From Actinobacteria bacterium OV320 (lineage in GTDB: Bacteria > Actinomycetota > Actinomycetes > Streptomycetales > Streptomycetaceae), in the NCBI GenBank assembly GCA_001298545.1, contig LJCX01000027.1:744001-808000 (forward strand): 64,000 nucleotides of DNA. The letters run 5' to 3'. The first letter of the stretch is position 1; every line of letters begins with the position of its first letter. Positions 51,650 through 59,860 of the stretch are shown in pieces. The translations under genes and the position numbers were made by a program. Below the pieces are notes generated by a model. That model had not been told where the DNA came from and did no database searches. It worked only from the letters and a program-made list of their open reading frames with translations.

Positions 51650-52053
51650 ACGACCCGCAGCAGGTGCACCATTACGACGGTCCGGTGTTCAACGGGGGTG
51701 TGTCGAACTCCCAGTTCGCCTGGAACAACGAGACGGCCACCCAGAACCAGCAGCTCAACAACACGGTCGCCCCGGGACACGAGGCGCTCGCGACGCTGGT
51801 GTCCGAGCTGCTCCGGCAGCTGCCCGCGGCCGGGCTGGGCGACCAGGAGCGCGAGGACGCCGAGAGCGCGGCCCAGGAGGTCCTCGCCGAGATCACCGGC
51901 CCGCAGTCGCCCGAGCCGGGCAGGCTCCGCCGCTCGGTGACCATGCTCAAGGGAGCCCTGGCACCCGTCGCGACCGGCCTCGCGGCCGGGACTGCGGTCG
52001 GGGCGCAGGAGTGGGCGCAGTCCGCGATCAGGGGGCTGACCGGACTCGTCTGA
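51646..52053 (+). CDS. Small helical protein with N-terminal HYxGPVF/AWNN motif
   Basis: 135 residues, coupled to the beta-helix gene by an ATGA overlap. Residues 8-39 (HHYDGPVF, SQFAWNN, TQNQQLNN) repeat the tail of the upstream protein; 15 of 32 aligned positions are identical. Then come charged amphipathic helices (HEALATLVSELLRQLPAAGL; REDAESAAQEVLAEITG) and an Ala/Gly-rich hydrophobic end (GALAPVATGLAAGTAVGAQE). It could be an effector recruited by the beta-helix protein through like-with-like assembly of the motif, with the hydrophobic end acting on membranes. This function is inference only. Strong terminators follow. Confidence 0.87.
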   Translation: MNDPQQVHHYDGPVFNGGVSNSQFAWNNETATQNQQLNNTVAPGHEALATLVSELLRQLPAAGLGDQEREDAESAAQEVLAEITGPQSPEPGRLRRSVTMLKGALAPVATGLAAGTAVGAQEWAQSAIRGLTGLV

Positions 52054-52076
52054 GCCGGCGCGGCTCTGCCCGGCGC

Positions 52077-52114
52077 GGCCCTCCCTGCGCGGCCCTGACC
52101 GACGAGGGAGGGCC
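52077..52114. terminator. Hairpin after the small motif protein
   Basis: Perfect 10-bp arms GGCCCTCCCT (52077-52086) and AGGGAGGGCC (52105-52114). Confidence 0.6.
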
Positions 52115-52126
52115 GGACGGCACGAC

Positions 52127-52160
52127 GGGGCACGGGGGCCTCGTACGGCTCCCGTGCCCC
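52127..52160. terminator. Strong bidirectional terminator
   Basis: GGGGCACGGGGGCC (52127-52140) pairs with GGCTCCCGTGCCCC (52147-52160), a 14-bp stem with one G-U pair and a 6-nt loop, between convergent genes. Confidence 0.8.
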
Positions 52161-52177
52161 GGACCCGACGCGGCGGC

Positions 52178-52603
52178 TCAGGCGAGCTTGGCCGACAGGG
52201 TGATGGTCGTACCGGTGAGCGCCTGGCTGACCGGGCAGTTCTTCTTGGCGTCCTCGGCGGCGGCGGCGAACGCGTCGTCGTCGAGACCGGGGACGGTGCC
52301 CTCCACGGTCAGGTGGATGCCGGTGATGCCCTCTCCCGGCTGGAAGGTGACGTCGGCGGACGTGACGAGCTTGGTGGGCGGAGTACCGGCACCGGCCAGG
52401 CCGTGCGACAGCGCCATGGAGAAGCAGCTGGAGTGGGCGGCGGCGATCAGCTCCTCCGGGCTGGTCTTGCCGTTCGCCTGCTCGGCGCGCGAAGGCCACG
52501 ACACCGGCTGCTGACCGATGCCGGAGGAGTCGAAGGTCACGACCCCGTTGCCCTCGAGCAGGTTGCCTTCCCAGACCGTGTGTGCGGAGCGCGTGGTAGC
52601 CAC
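52178..52603 (-). CDS. OsmC family peroxiredoxin-like protein
   Basis: 141 residues from the GTG at 52601-52603 with AAGGAAG just upstream. SPEELIAAAHSSCFSMALSHGLA contains the first redox Cys and DAKKNCPVSQALTGTTITLSA the second, as in OsmC/Ohr thiol peroxidases that reduce organic hydroperoxides. A TVWEGNLLEGNGVVTFDSSG start and the conserved Arg/Glu of the active site (WPSRAEQ, SPEEL) support OsmC rather than Ohr. Single gene. Confidence 0.94.
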   Translation of the reverse strand: MATTRSAHTVWEGNLLEGNGVVTFDSSGIGQQPVSWPSRAEQANGKTSPEELIAAAHSSCFSMALSHGLAGAGTPPTKLVTSADVTFQPGEGITGIHLTVEGTVPGLDDDAFAAAAEDAKKNCPVSQALTGTTITLSAKLA

Positions 52604-52679
52604 GGTTCTTCCTTTCGCATGAGGTGATGCAGGGGTTCCCGTTGCACGGGATTCCGCCCCCATCCGATCACACTCCGCG

Positions 52680-54476
52680 TCACCGCACCCGGAACACCGG
52701 CCCCCGCGCGGTGAACGGCAGTCGGCGACCCTGCGGGATCAGGTACGCGTGCTCGCGCCGTACCCGCAGCACATCGCACCAGCCGTCGGTGATGACGAGC
52801 AGCGGCGCGCCCGGCGGGAAGTCGTCGGCGCGGTGCAGCAGGTCGATGCCGGGCTGCAGGACCGTACCGCCGCGGCCGTGCACGCGGACCCGGCCGGCGA
52901 TCTCGGTGACCGGCAGATAGCCCGCGTCGTGCGCGGCCGCGTCGCAGAACACGACCCGGGCGGCCGGGACGTCGCGGGCCTCGGCGTACGAGGCGATGGC
53001 GCCGAGCGCCTTGCCGAGCAGGGTGCGGTCCATGGAGCCGGAGGTGTCCAGGACGACGCCGAAGGTGCAGCGGGCGATCTCCTCGGGCGGGAAATAGCGG
53101 CCGGCCCGCGGGATGTCGGGGGTGGAGGCCTGCCGGCGCGCGGGCCGGGCGTAGGTCCGCACCGGCTCGGAGCGCGGTACGAACTCGTCGAACCAGCGGG
53201 CCAGTCGGGCGTCCCAGGGCAGCGGCGGGTGGCTGAGGGCGCGGATCTCCTCCACCAACCCGCCGGGCAGGAAGCCGCGTTCCTGCCGCTGGTGCAGTTC
53301 GAGGCCCTGGGCGAGACCGCGCCGGTAGAAGCCGTCGAGGTCGACGTGGTCGCAGGGCGGGCCGAGCGGGGCGCCGAGGATGTCGCCGAGGCCCTTGCCG
53401 CGCAGGGTGGCCAGCCGTCGCATCCGGCGCAGGTCCACGGTGATGCGGTCGTAGACCTCCTCGGCGGACAGGCCGGCCAGCTCGGCGTCGTACAGCAGCC
53501 CTTCGGGCATGGTGCCGACCTGCATCTCGCGCAGCCAGCCGTTGATGACGTAGTCGCAGGCGACGTTGAAGAGGTAGGGGTCGCGGGTGCCGCAGCGGTC
53601 ACCGTGGCGCAGGGCGGCGTGCAGCATCTCGTGGGCGAGGACGAACCGCCATTCCTCGTCCTCGTAGCGGCGCAGCGGGTTGATGTAGATCTCGCCCGCC
53701 TCCGCGTTCACGGCGGCGATCGAGATGCCGTGCGCGCGGGCGAGTTCGGCGTCGGCGACGAGCTTGATGCCCGCCGCGAGGCCGCCGAGCAGCGGGTAGG
53801 ACGAGACGAACCAGCTCAGCGCCCGCTCCCAGGGACGCAGGGGGGTCACCGCGCCGTCGAGGGAGGCACGGCGGCCGCCCGCCATGTCCATCGCGGCGGA
53901 CACGGTCCGGGTCAGGGCGGTGGCGAAGGCCAGCGGCCAGTCCGGCATCTGGCGCCCGGACCAGGTCCACCGCACGAGCACCTGGTCGGCGGCCGTCCCC
54001 GCGGTGCCGCAGTGCTCGTAGGCGGCCGGCAGCCCGGTGCGCCGCCAGCGGGCGGCGAGCTGCTCCTCGTCACCGCCCGGGTACGACGGCGGCAGTTCGT
54101 CGGGTGCGCGGCCGACCGGAAACGTCAGCAGAAAACGGTTCACGACCATGCAGCGCGCGGCGAGGTCGTACCGGTCGGGCTGGGCGCGCTCGCTCGGGGC
54201 CGCCGGGAGGTGTCCGAAGCCGAGGTGGAGGGCGGCGTGCGCCAGGGACCAGGCCCAGAGGTCGGGGTCGGCGAGCCGGGTCGGGTGGGCGTGCAGGGTG
54301 CCGTTGGAGTCCGCGCGGACGAGTCCGTCGCGGGGAGCCATGGTGCACTCCTCGCGGCGGCAGGTGTCGAAGTCGACGGCGGCCAGCGCCGGGTTGCCGC
54401 GCAGCGCCAGCCGCCCGGACTCGAACGCCTCCGCGGCGAGGTCCCGCTTCTTCTTGTCGCGGTCCTCCCGTTTCAC
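52680..54476 (-). CDS. VWA/metallopeptidase-like protein (DUF2201 type)
   Basis: 598 residues, coupled by an ATGA overlap to the MoxR gene. The N-terminal two-thirds resembles DUF2201 metallopeptidase-like proteins with the zinc motif HEMLH in FVLAHEMLHAALRHGDRC and PYLFNVACDYVINGWLREMQVG. The C-terminal part is a VWA-like domain with an intact MIDAS start, FGVVLDTSGSMDRTLL. MoxR-VWA pairs act as chaperones that remodel or load cofactors into client proteins. No client gene can be named from the neighbours. Confidence 0.92.
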   Translation of the reverse strand: MKREDRDKKKRDLAAEAFESGRLALRGNPALAAVDFDTCRREECTMAPRDGLVRADSNGTLHAHPTRLADPDLWAWSLAHAALHLGFGHLPAAPSERAQPDRYDLAARCMVVNRFLLTFPVGRAPDELPPSYPGGDEEQLAARWRRTGLPAAYEHCGTAGTAADQVLVRWTWSGRQMPDWPLAFATALTRTVSAAMDMAGGRRASLDGAVTPLRPWERALSWFVSSYPLLGGLAAGIKLVADAELARAHGISIAAVNAEAGEIYINPLRRYEDEEWRFVLAHEMLHAALRHGDRCGTRDPYLFNVACDYVINGWLREMQVGTMPEGLLYDAELAGLSAEEVYDRITVDLRRMRRLATLRGKGLGDILGAPLGPPCDHVDLDGFYRRGLAQGLELHQRQERGFLPGGLVEEIRALSHPPLPWDARLARWFDEFVPRSEPVRTYARPARRQASTPDIPRAGRYFPPEEIARCTFGVVLDTSGSMDRTLLGKALGAIASYAEARDVPAARVVFCDAAAHDAGYLPVTEIAGRVRVHGRGGTVLQPGIDLLHRADDFPPGAPLLVITDGWCDVLRVRREHAYLIPQGRRLPFTARGPVFRVR

Positions 54477-55534
54477 CGGCGTGCCTCCACCAGGCGGGGC
54501 ATGTCCCGGGCCGCCTCGACCAGGAACCAGGCCGGCAGCACCGGGTTGCCGTCGGCGTCGGAGGCGATGACGGTCTGGGCGACCTCGACGGATATCTCGG
54601 CGAGCTGCACGAGCAGCGACTTGGCGCGGTACGCGGTCTGCCGGCCCTTCGCCGACATGTGCTCCCGGACGGCGGGGAGTTCCTTGACGAGCCGGCCGCG
54701 GAACGAGTCGGCGAGGTAGTAGAGCAGGTCACGGTCCTCGACCCGGCGCGGCCAGGGGGCCTCGCCCTTGAGGATGGCCTCGATGCCGTACCGGCTGCGC
54801 ACGATCTTGACGTAGCCGCGGAAGGCGGTGGCGTGCGTGGGCGTCAGCGTGCCGTGCGCCAGCACCGTGAGGGTGTCCTCGTCGAGGTCGGGCCCGAAGG
54901 AGTGCAGCGCGTCGGAGAGCATGTGCCAGGAACGGGGGGTGGAAAACGGTTCCTCGGTTTTCGGCGGCTTGGACCACAGGTGGTCGGGCCGGTCGGTGAG
55001 GTGGTCGAGGATCCACGGGTGGATGTCGTTGTTCGCGGCCCACGTCAGCCAGTCCTTCGCGGACGCCTCGAGGTGCACATGGGTGAGGCGGTTGACGAGC
55101 GCGGAGGCGATGGGCCGGGCCAGCGCGTTGTCCGTGGCCCGGTTCCCGGCGCCGATGACGATCGAGCCCTTGGGGAGCTCGTAGTTGCCGATCCGCCGGT
55201 CGAGGATGAGGGAGTAGAACGCCTTCTGGACATCGGGCGTGGCCGCGTTCAGCTCGTCCAGGAACAGACAGTACGGCTCGTCACGGGCGATGGCCTCCGG
55301 CGGACAGAACACCGACCGCCCGTCCCGGATCTGGGGGACGCCGATCAGGTCCTCGGGCGCGAGCTGTGTGCCGAGCAGACTCACGCACTCCAGCCCCAGC
55401 GACTCGGCGAAGTCCCTGACCAGCGAGGACTTTCCGATACCGGGGGCGCCCCAGAGGAACACCGGCCGCACGGTGGCGAGCCCGAGGAGCAGTTCGGGGA
55501 TACGGGAAGGCGTGACAGTGACGGCAGCCTGCAA
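54473..55534 (-). CDS. MoxR-type AAA+ ATPase
   Basis: 353 residues from a TTG at 55532-55534, chosen because GAGGAG lies eight bases upstream and the AAA fold begins at once; the frame is open further up but is Arg/Pro-rich there. Walker A GAPGIGKSS (about 29-36), Walker B CLFLDELNAAT, and sensor segments IVIGAGNRATDNALARPI and ALVNRLTHVHLE. The N-terminus is short as in MoxR proteins. First gene of the MoxR-VWA pair. Confidence 0.93.
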   Translation of the reverse strand: MQAAVTVTPSRIPELLLGLATVRPVFLWGAPGIGKSSLVRDFAESLGLECVSLLGTQLAPEDLIGVPQIRDGRSVFCPPEAIARDEPYCLFLDELNAATPDVQKAFYSLILDRRIGNYELPKGSIVIGAGNRATDNALARPIASALVNRLTHVHLEASAKDWLTWAANNDIHPWILDHLTDRPDHLWSKPPKTEEPFSTPRSWHMLSDALHSFGPDLDEDTLTVLAHGTLTPTHATAFRGYVKIVRSRYGIEAILKGEAPWPRRVEDRDLLYYLADSFRGRLVKELPAVREHMSAKGRQTAYRAKSLLVQLAEISVEVAQTVIASDADGNPVLPAWFLVEAARDMPRLVEARR

Positions 55535-55641
55535 GACGGAGGCTCCTCGAGGGATGCGGAAGGGGCGCGAGCGCGCGGGATCCGGACGACCGGACCGGTA
55601 CGGACAGTGTGTGCGTACGGCTCCTTCGGCGCAGCTCAATT

Positions 55642-57756
55642 TCAGGCGGCGCGCTCCTCCGGTGCCGTCTCGAGCGGTACCTGGGGCCCGTGGGACTCGC
55701 GCAGCCAGCGGCGCAGGACGCGGTGCACGTGCTCCGCGCCGATCAGCTCCTCGTCGTCCTCGACGGGGGCGGACAGCGCGAGCGGGGACAGCAGGAACGG
55801 CCTGGCCTGCGCGCCGCCGAGGCCGCCGTGGGAGCCGATCTGCTCCTCGAAGGCGAGGACCTCGCCGTCGGCCGGGTCGTGGAAGGAGTTGACCATGATG
55901 TCGGCGGTGTGCGGGAAGGAGTGGGTGCGGCGCACGGCGTCGGCGGCTCCGGGCCCGAAGGCGGCCAGCGGGCCGGGCGTCCGGTCGAGTTGGTCCAGCG
56001 GTATCTCCGCGCCGTACGCGCCGAGGACGACCCCGCCGTGCTCCTCGCTGCGGACGAGGAGGAAGCCGATGCCGGGGTGGTTGGCGAGGGTGGTGAGCAG
56101 CGCGGGGTGGCGGGCGTCGATCTCCTCCTTGCTCATCCGGTGCGGCACGTCCGGGAACGAGATCAGGCCGAGGTTGCCCGAGGCCAGCACGATCGGTTCC
56201 GAGCGGCGGCCGGCCGGGCGGTGGCGTTCGCCGCTCTCCTCGACGGGCCGGCGCAGCGCCGCGCGGACGGCCGCCCGGGCCTCGGCGCCGCTGTGGGTGC
56301 GTTCGGCCTTGCGCGGCACGGCCAGCCCGCAGCCGGCCCGCACCAGGTCGCCGAGGGTGAGGCCGTACCGGGCGCGGAACGTTTCGCCGGGGCTCTGGCC
56401 GTGGTCGGACAGGACGACGATCCGATAGGGGCGCGGTGCGTGCTCGGCGACGTTCTCGATCAGCGCGAGCGCCCGGTCGAGGCGGCCGAGGACCTGCTCG
56501 GTGTCCCGGCCGAGCGGCCCGGAGTGGTGCGCGACCTCGTCGTACGCCACCAGGTCGGCGTAGACGGCGGTGCGGCCGGCGAGCATGTCGCCCATCACGG
56601 CGGCCACCACGACGTCACGTTCGACGACGGTCGCGAAGGCGCGGACGAGCGGGTAGAGGCCGCCGCGTCCGACGCGTGGGCGCTCGTGGCGCAGCCGGGC
56701 CCGGGTGGACTGGCCGCTCTCGCGGCCGACCTCGGCGACGAACGACAGCGCGGTGCGCACGGCGTTGGCCGGGTCGGAGAAGTAGGCGAAGTAGCCGGAC
56801 CGGGACCGTGTCTCGCGACTGCGCCGCCGGGTGGCGATGGACAGCACCAGGGCCTGCTCGTCCGCGCCGCCGCTGAAGAGGTTGCCGCGGCTCGCGCCGT
56901 CGGCGGACAGCAGTCCGCCGTCACCGGTGCGCTCGACCGCGCGGCGCTGGAGTTCGGCGGCGCTGGTGGGACGGTTGCAGACCATCACCTCCCCGGTGTC
57001 CTTCTCGTACCAGCGGAAGGCGGGCACGTCGTGGTTGCTGCCGTGCAGGATGCCGAGCTGGCTCGCGCCGGTCTGGCTGGACCAGTCGGTGTGCCACCGG
57101 GTGAGCCGGTGGCTGGCGCGCGGGGCGCCGCTGCCCGCGCGGCCCTGCCCACGGCCCTGTTGCGGGGCGCTGCCCAGCCATCCGGCGACGGTCGGCATCA
57201 GCCCCTTGCGCACCGCCGCGGCCAGCACGTCGTGGCCGACGCCGTCGAGCTGGAGGAAGACGGTGCCGGGCGTGACGGGGCAGGCGGCGCCGCCTCTTCG
57301 GCGGCGGTCGGCGAGCCGGTACAGGCGGCGGCGGTAGGCGTCGTCGTCGCGTACGGCCAGGGCGCCGCCCGTCGCGGAGGCGACGGCGGACATCACGGCG
57401 GCGACGATCACGGCGGTCTCCGGGGCGGCCTCGCTCTGCCCGGAGGGGTTCAGGCGCAGGGCGAGCAGCAGCAGCGAGCCGTTGAGGAAGAACACCAGCA
57501 GGCCGAGGACCAGCGCCGGTACGAGCAGCAGCAGGCGCACCAGCAGGGGCCAGGCCAGGGCCGACAGCACACCGAACACCCCGGCGCCGACGGCGGCGGT
57601 CGTGGCGATGGTGGTGGCGCTGGCGCCGTCGGCGGACTGGAGCCGGAAGTCGGGCAGGATCCCCGCGAGCACCAGCATCGTGAGCGTGGAGACGCCCCAC
57701 ACCGCGGCGCTCCGCCCGGCCTGACTGACGGCCCGCCGCCACCGCACCCCACGCAC
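55642..57756 (-). CDS. Phage holin-like membrane domain fused to alkaline phosphatase-type phosphodiesterase
   Basis: 704 residues with a GTG start at 57754-57756 (GAGG upstream); a GTG at 57747 is possible. Four hydrophobic segments in residues 5-130 resemble the phage holin family IV fold (GVSTLTMLVLAGILPDFRL). From about 150 follows a type I phosphodiesterase/alkaline phosphatase domain with metal-binding motifs VFLQLDGVGHDVL, LVAYDEVAHHSGPLG, IVVLSDHGQSPGE and the late FEEQIGSHGGLGG. The usual substrate would be a phosphodiester or pyrophosphate at the membrane. The active side of the membrane is not clear. Fusions of this type are annotated in actinomycetes but uncharacterised. Confidence 0.9.
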   Translation of the reverse strand: MRGVRWRRAVSQAGRSAAVWGVSTLTMLVLAGILPDFRLQSADGASATTIATTAAVGAGVFGVLSALAWPLLVRLLLLVPALVLGLLVFFLNGSLLLLALRLNPSGQSEAAPETAVIVAAVMSAVASATGGALAVRDDDAYRRRLYRLADRRRRGGAACPVTPGTVFLQLDGVGHDVLAAAVRKGLMPTVAGWLGSAPQQGRGQGRAGSGAPRASHRLTRWHTDWSSQTGASQLGILHGSNHDVPAFRWYEKDTGEVMVCNRPTSAAELQRRAVERTGDGGLLSADGASRGNLFSGGADEQALVLSIATRRRSRETRSRSGYFAYFSDPANAVRTALSFVAEVGRESGQSTRARLRHERPRVGRGGLYPLVRAFATVVERDVVVAAVMGDMLAGRTAVYADLVAYDEVAHHSGPLGRDTEQVLGRLDRALALIENVAEHAPRPYRIVVLSDHGQSPGETFRARYGLTLGDLVRAGCGLAVPRKAERTHSGAEARAAVRAALRRPVEESGERHRPAGRRSEPIVLASGNLGLISFPDVPHRMSKEEIDARHPALLTTLANHPGIGFLLVRSEEHGGVVLGAYGAEIPLDQLDRTPGPLAAFGPGAADAVRRTHSFPHTADIMVNSFHDPADGEVLAFEEQIGSHGGLGGAQARPFLLSPLALSAPVEDDEELIGAEHVHRVLRRWLRESHGPQVPLETAPEERAA

Positions 57757-57807
57757 GCCCCGTACACCTCGCGTTTCCGGCCCCGACGCCCGGGGGCCGC
57801 CCTCCAC

Positions 57808-57829
57808 CCTGTCATATCGCGGTGACAGG
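57808..57829. promoter_or_regulatory. Inverted repeat upstream of the phosphodiesterase fusion
   Basis: CCTGTCA-N8-TGACAGG, 52 bp upstream of the chosen start. Possible operator; no regulator assigned. Confidence 0.35.
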
Positions 57830-57839
57830 CACCCCGCGG

Positions 57840-58241
57840 CTACCGCCCGTCGTAGCCGGCCGTCGGCATCGACAGCCGCCGGTGCACCCGGGCCTTCATC
57901 TGCGCGTCGTAGGCGGGCTCGGCGCTGCCGACCGTCTCCACCCGCACACCGCGCCGCGCGCACTCCGCGGAGAACTCCTCCACGGAACTCAGCGCGCTCT
58001 CCAGCACCCGGCGGCTGGGCGCCACGAACAGGTCGACGCCGGCCCGGATGCCGTCCCACAGCACGCAGTGGTCGGCGCGCAGCCCGCGGACCAGCAGTTC
58101 CCGGCTGACGACGTAGCCGCGCTCGGCGGCCCACCGCGCGCACATCGCGTGCTGGCTGCGGGAGTCCACCAGGAAGGGATCGGCGTCCAGTTCCTCCAGC
58201 GGCGTCAGACTCGCGATCGCCGTGACCCGCACCGGTCCCAT
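57840..58241 (-). CDS. Small protein with resolvase-like N-terminal domain fold
   Basis: 133 residues from the ATG at 58239-58241 behind GGAGG. The order of elements, RVTAIASLT, DSRSQHAMCARWAAERGYVV, AGVDLFVAPSRRVLESAL and FSAECARRGVRVETVG, follows the N-terminal catalytic domain of serine recombinases. The nucleophile position in the first strand reads SLT rather than RVS and the DNA-binding part is missing, so recombination is unlikely. It may be a domesticated relic or a look-alike. Divergent from the metallo-hydrolase gene. Confidence 0.75.
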   Translation of the reverse strand: MGPVRVTAIASLTPLEELDADPFLVDSRSQHAMCARWAAERGYVVSRELLVRGLRADHCVLWDGIRAGVDLFVAPSRRVLESALSSVEEFSAECARRGVRVETVGSAEPAYDAQMKARVHRRLSMPTAGYDGR

Positions 58242-58325
58242 GGCGTCCCCCTCACCTCCGGGTTTCGCCGCCGACCCTACTCCTGCCCGTAGGCTTCGGG
58301 GGAGTCGCGCGAAGGAGGCAAAGAG

Positions 58326-59099
58326 GTGGCGGTGGAGATCACGTGGTGGGGGCACGCCACCTGCACGGTCGAGGATTCGGACGTACGTGTGCTCACCGAT
58401 CCCCTGTTCGCGCGCCGCCTCGCGCATCTGCGCCGCCGCCGGGGCGCGCTGCCCCCGCCCGGCGCCTGGCGCGCGGACGTGGCGCTCGTCTCCCACCTGC
58501 ACGCCGACCATCTGCATGTGCCCTCGCTTGCGCGCCTTGCGCCGGGCACGCGCCTGCTGGTGCCCCGGGGCGCGCCGCGCGCCGTCCCCGGGCTGCGCCG
58601 GCTGCGGCATCTGCGGCTGAGCGAGATGGCGCCGGGGGACGAGACCACCGTCGGCGACGTGCGGATACGGGCCGTGCCCGCGCGCCACGACGGGCGGCGG
58701 CTGCCGGTCGGACGGCACCACTCCCCCGCGCTCGGGTACGTCGTCGAGGGCGAGGCCCGGACGTACTTCGCCGGGGACACCGGCCTGTTCGACGACATGG
58801 CCAAGGAGGTCGGGCCGGTCGACGTGGCGCTGCTCCCGGTGGGCGGCTGGGGACCGTATCTCGGCGAGGGGCACCTGGACGCGGGGCGCGCGGCCGAGGC
58901 ACTGGTCCGGCTGGCGCCGCGCACCGCGGTGCCGGTGCACTACGGCACCTACTGGCCGATCGGCATGGACGCCGTGCGCCCCCATGAATTCCATACTCCC
59001 GGCGAGGAGTTCGTACGGCTCGCGGCACAGCGCGCGCCGGACGTCGTGGTGCACCGGCTCGGGCACGGCGAGAGCGTGCGCCCGGAGGTCTCCCGGTGA
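58326..59099 (+). CDS. Metallo-beta-lactamase fold hydrolase, UlaG-like
   Basis: 257 residues, GTG start with GGAGG eight bases upstream. WWGHATCTVEDSDVRVLTDPLF and the metal motif VSHLHADHLHV (HxHxDH), then RAVPARHDGRRLP, AGDTGLFDDMA and VPVHYGTYWPIG are typical of the UlaG/RomA-like branch of the superfamily, which hydrolyses phosphodiesters, lactones or N-acyl phospholipids. It overlaps the DedA gene by four bases (GTGA), so the two are coupled. A related protein is encoded at 59934-60995. Confidence 0.93.
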   Translation: MAVEITWWGHATCTVEDSDVRVLTDPLFARRLAHLRRRRGALPPPGAWRADVALVSHLHADHLHVPSLARLAPGTRLLVPRGAPRAVPGLRRLRHLRLSEMAPGDETTVGDVRIRAVPARHDGRRLPVGRHHSPALGYVVEGEARTYFAGDTGLFDDMAKEVGPVDVALLPVGGWGPYLGEGHLDAGRAAEALVRLAPRTAVPVHYGTYWPIGMDAVRPHEFHTPGEEFVRLAAQRAPDVVVHRLGHGESVRPEVSR

Positions 59100-59725
59100 A
59101 GTGGTGGCTCGCCGCGACCGTGACGGTCGTGCCGACGGAGGCCACTCAACAGGCCCTCGGCTATCCGTCGTTGTTCCTGCTGGTGCTGATCGGGGCGCTG
59201 GTGCCGGTGGTGCCGACGGGGGCGCTGGTGAGTACGGCGGCCGCGGTCGCCGTCCATCAGACGGTGCCGTTCGCGCTGGCGATGGTGTTCCTGACGGCGT
59301 CGCTCGCGGCGTTCTGCGGGGACGCGGCGCTGTACTGGCTGGGGCGGCGCGGGATGCGGTCGAAGAACGGCTCGCGCTGGCTGGAGGCGATCCGGTCGCG
59401 GGCTCCCGAGGAACGGCTCGAGCAGGCGCAGGACAAGCTCGCCCACCACGGCACGGCCGTACTGGTGCTGTCCCGGCTGGTGCCGGCGGGCCGGATACCG
59501 GTGATGCTGGCCTGTCTGATGGCGGAGTGGCCGCTGCGCCGCTTCGCGCGAGGCAATCTCCCGGCGTGTCTGGCCTGGGCGGTGACCTACCAGCTGATCG
59601 GGATCCTCGGTGGCTCGCTGTTCCCCGAGCCCTGGGAGGGCGTGGTCGCGGCGGTCGCGCTGACCGTGGTGATCAGCGCGGCCCCGAGCCTGTGGCGCCG
59701 GGCCCGGGGAACCAGGGCCGCGTAG
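59096..59725 (+). CDS. DedA/VTT family membrane protein
   Basis: 209 residues, GTG start inside the upstream stop. About five hydrophobic segments; LIGALVPVVPTGALVSTAAAVAV and RLVPAGRIPVMLACLMAEWPLRRFARGNLPACLAWAV are the two re-entrant signature regions of DedA/VTT proteins, the second with the conserved R-x-x-P-x-G/A-R pattern. DedA proteins take part in phospholipid carrier recycling across the membrane. The coupling to a UlaG-like hydrolase suggests a joint lipid-related function, by inference. Confidence 0.92.
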   Translation: MKWWLAATVTVVPTEATQQALGYPSLFLLVLIGALVPVVPTGALVSTAAAVAVHQTVPFALAMVFLTASLAAFCGDAALYWLGRRGMRSKNGSRWLEAIRSRAPEERLEQAQDKLAHHGTAVLVLSRLVPAGRIPVMLACLMAEWPLRRFARGNLPACLAWAVTYQLIGILGGSLFPEPWEGVVAAVALTVVISAAPSLWRRARGTRAA

Positions 59726-59757
59726 TCCGGGACCCCTGCCTTCCGGGACCCCTGCCT
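59726..59757. repeat. Perfect 16-bp tandem duplication
   Basis: TCCGGGACCCCTGCCT occurs twice in direct succession, starting at the base after the DedA stop codon. Confidence 0.9.
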
Positions 59758-59811
59758 CGCGGCGCCCGTGCCGGTACGGCTGCCGCGGCGCGCCGGACGG
59801 GGGTCACACCG

Positions 59812-59860
59812 GTACGTGTTCCGCACCAGTACGTCTTCCGCACCAGTACGTGTTCCGCTC
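59812..59860. repeat. 17-bp tandem repeat, nearly three copies
   Basis: Units GTACGTGTTCCGCACCA, GTACGTCTTCCGCACCA and the start of a third, with one base change. A region rich in CCCGTACGACTCC words follows to 59930. The whole 208-bp gap between the convergent DedA and metallo-hydrolase genes is made of such repeats and holds no gene. Confidence 0.85.

Noticed and set aside
57840..58241. Mobile element or active site-specific recombinase
   Set aside because: Only a partial resolvase-like domain without the nucleophile motif or DNA-binding part; no inverted repeats or target duplications around it.
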